Shown piece by piece: positions 62,749-64,000 of a stretch of 64,000 nt of DNA. The notes under the pieces were generated by a model that ran no database searches, was not told the origin of the DNA, and worked only from the letters and a program-made list of their open reading frames with translations. Source of the DNA: Plantago ovata (lineage: Eukaryota > Streptophyta > Magnoliopsida > Lamiales > Plantaginaceae). The DNA is taken from the NCBI GenBank assembly GCA_028274465.1, contig CM051456.1, positions 10,629,745 through 10,693,744 on the forward strand. The letters are read 5' to 3'. A program made the position numbers and the translations under genes. Within the stretch, counting starts at the first letter, position 1; every line of letters begins with the position of its first letter.

Positions 62749-63678
62749 TCAGGGACGCTTATCCGTAAGGCGGAGATTGTCTATCAACTTACTTCTGGCG
62801 GATAGAACTTCAGAAAACAGACTATTTGCTTCCTTTCCGATGCCATCTACCAAATGCTCCATAACCTTCATTCTTCTCTTCAATTCTTTCGCAGCCTCGT
62901 GATATCTTTCATTTGGTAGAGCCATAGAAAGATGCTCAACCGCACTATTTACCTCTTTAACTTCTTCCGAGACCATAATCTTTTTGCAGAATCTTGAATC
63001 GAGGCCCTTTATCATCTGATCTTCCGACACTAAGCCTGCAGATTTTCTCACTTCCATGTAGGGATTAGCATTACCTGACAAACCCGACAGCACAAAACCG
63101 AGTGCCAAGAATCCAGTTTTCTTCAACACTATCAATGCCTGGAGAACCATACATTCCATCTCCGAACCCGACTTCATTTCTTCTATTCCAATTGAACTCT
63201 TCAGTTTGAAATCCTTCCCATGATCCCCAGCTGGTACTTTGTTCAAGTAGTTAGCTGCAGAATTCTTGTTTCCGTCATCGAACAGGCTTAGGGCATGAAA
63301 AATCGGAACTTTGGCCTGGTTCAGATGAGAAACACAGGAGTTTGTCAAATTTAGCAGGTCTAGCAAGTTCAAGGTGTAGTTGAGATACTCCTCTATGGTT
63401 TTTGCTCCCCATCTACTCATAGGGTAGTCTATCTCTGCTACCATCTTGGCAAACGCATTGTTGCTGATGTGTATCAGCTCAAAGCATTTGCTCAAACATG
63501 TCAAGGAAAGATTTTCTGAGCCTGGATCAGGTTTGAACAAGTTTTGGTTGATGAAATTCAAGATTTTGGACCGGAAATCGTGTAAAGAAGCCGATAAGGC
63601 TTTGGAACTACGGTTGCGGTTTTCCAGCTTGGAGGAAAACTTGAGGGAACGGCCTAGTTTTTGTACTAAGATTACCAT
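62749..63678 (-). CDS. BPS1/ROH1-like protein (DUF793-type family)
   Basis: A single exon of 309 residues, largely helical. The start MVILVQKLGRSLKFSSKLEN resembles the N-terminus of BYPASS1-type proteins. Features include a central coiled-coil-like region (WGAKTIEEYLNYTLNLLDLL), a hydrophobic segment GFLALGFVLSGLSG (~195-210) as in BPS1/ROH1, and a heptad-rich C-terminus (ELKRRMKVMEHLVDGIGKEA). BPS1 restrains production of a root-derived mobile growth inhibitor, and ROH1 binds exocyst EXO70A1. Which of these roles applies here is unknown. The family call is from overall pattern and start motif, not alignment. Confidence 0.75.
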   Translation of the reverse strand: MVILVQKLGRSLKFSSKLENRNRSSKALSASLHDFRSKILNFINQNLFKPDPGSENLSLTCLSKCFELIHISNNAFAKMVAEIDYPMSRWGAKTIEEYLNYTLNLLDLLNLTNSCVSHLNQAKVPIFHALSLFDDGNKNSAANYLNKVPAGDHGKDFKLKSSIGIEEMKSGSEMECMVLQALIVLKKTGFLALGFVLSGLSGNANPYMEVRKSAGLVSEDQMIKGLDSRFCKKIMVSEEVKEVNSAVEHLSMALPNERYHEAAKELKRRMKVMEHLVDGIGKEANSLFSEVLSARSKLIDNLRLTDKRP

Positions 63679-63778
63679 GGAGAGTAGAAGTCAGAAAGGT
63701 AAGATTTGAAGTTTGAATACTACAAGTTTGGCTTGTGTTGGTTGTGTTGTGTGTCTTGGTGATGACCTCTTGAATGCA

Positions 63779-63786
63779 TATTTATA
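63779..63786 (-). promoter_or_regulatory. TATA box of the BPS1-like gene
   Basis: TATAAATA on the minus strand, about 100 bases before the ATG at 63678. Confidence 0.55.
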
Positions 63787-64000
63787 GGTAGGAAAAGTAT
63801 TTGGTTCTTTATTCATCTTTCAAGTGGGCTTTAAAAAGTTGTTTGGATAAGCATTTGGTGAGTATGGAAAATTGGACAGAATCACACAAAACCAGCAAAT
63901 TGCATCCGCCCTGAAACAGAACCTGATGTTTATGCTTTAACTTTACAAAAAGGAAAATTTTGATTCTGTCCCTCAAAAGCTACTTATATACTAAATTCTC

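Overview
This window is nuclear DNA from a flowering plant, most likely a eudicot. It is AT-rich, the genes have many short introns with plant-type splice sites, and the products are plant-specific: pheophytinase, a MADS-box protein, a CC-NB-LRR resistance gene, HOTHEAD-type GMC oxidoreductases and a BPS1/ROH1-like protein. A Caryophyllales (Amaranthaceae-like) source fits the resistance gene and transposon sequences, but that is a guess from memory.

Layout. 1-9.4 kb: two tandem HOTHEAD-like genes, the first only a 3' end. Between them are CDC6 and aldo-keto reductase gene fragments on one strand, a tRNA-derived SINE, and a PIF/Harbinger element that keeps its Myb/trihelix-like ORF1 but not its transposase. 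10.2-14.0 kb: a CC-NB-LRR resistance gene with about five lesions. 14.9-16.2 kb: an intact rhomboid-like gene with a UBA domain (RBL15). 17.3-21.0 kb: a non-autonomous Helitron built around a ~290-bp tandem array with an 867-bp higher-order period. 21.1-22.4 kb: a hAT-type element. 22.8-28.0 kb: a Ulp1-family SUMO/NEDD8-type protease gene whose middle exons were tandemly triplicated. 29.2-31.0 kb: a short copia fossil and a decayed F-box/LRR gene split by a MITE. 31.9-34.2 kb: intact PPH. 35.1-38.0 kb: a nested palindromic repeat complex with outward-facing Helitron-like 3' ends. 39.1-50.1 kb: an intact 22-exon SEC31 gene. 51.3-52.2 kb: a DUF716/TMEM45-like membrane protein gene. 52.7-55.7 kb: an EEF1AKMT4-like methyltransferase gene with a GC-AG intron. 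58.9-62.4 kb: an AGL15/AGL18-type MADS gene. 62.7-63.7 kb: a BPS1/ROH1-like gene.

The genes do not form a pathway: PPH acts in chloroplast chlorophyll breakdown, SEC31 in COPII transport, the rhomboid in membranes, and the MADS protein in transcription. Where possible, exon models were checked by following codon phase across every splice junction. SEC31, PPH, RBL15, the complete HOTHEAD-like gene, the methyltransferase and the MADS gene all close with consistent phase. Most of the unusual structure lies in the transposon-rich stretches at 1-6, 17-22 and 35-38 kb and in the triplicated protease exons.
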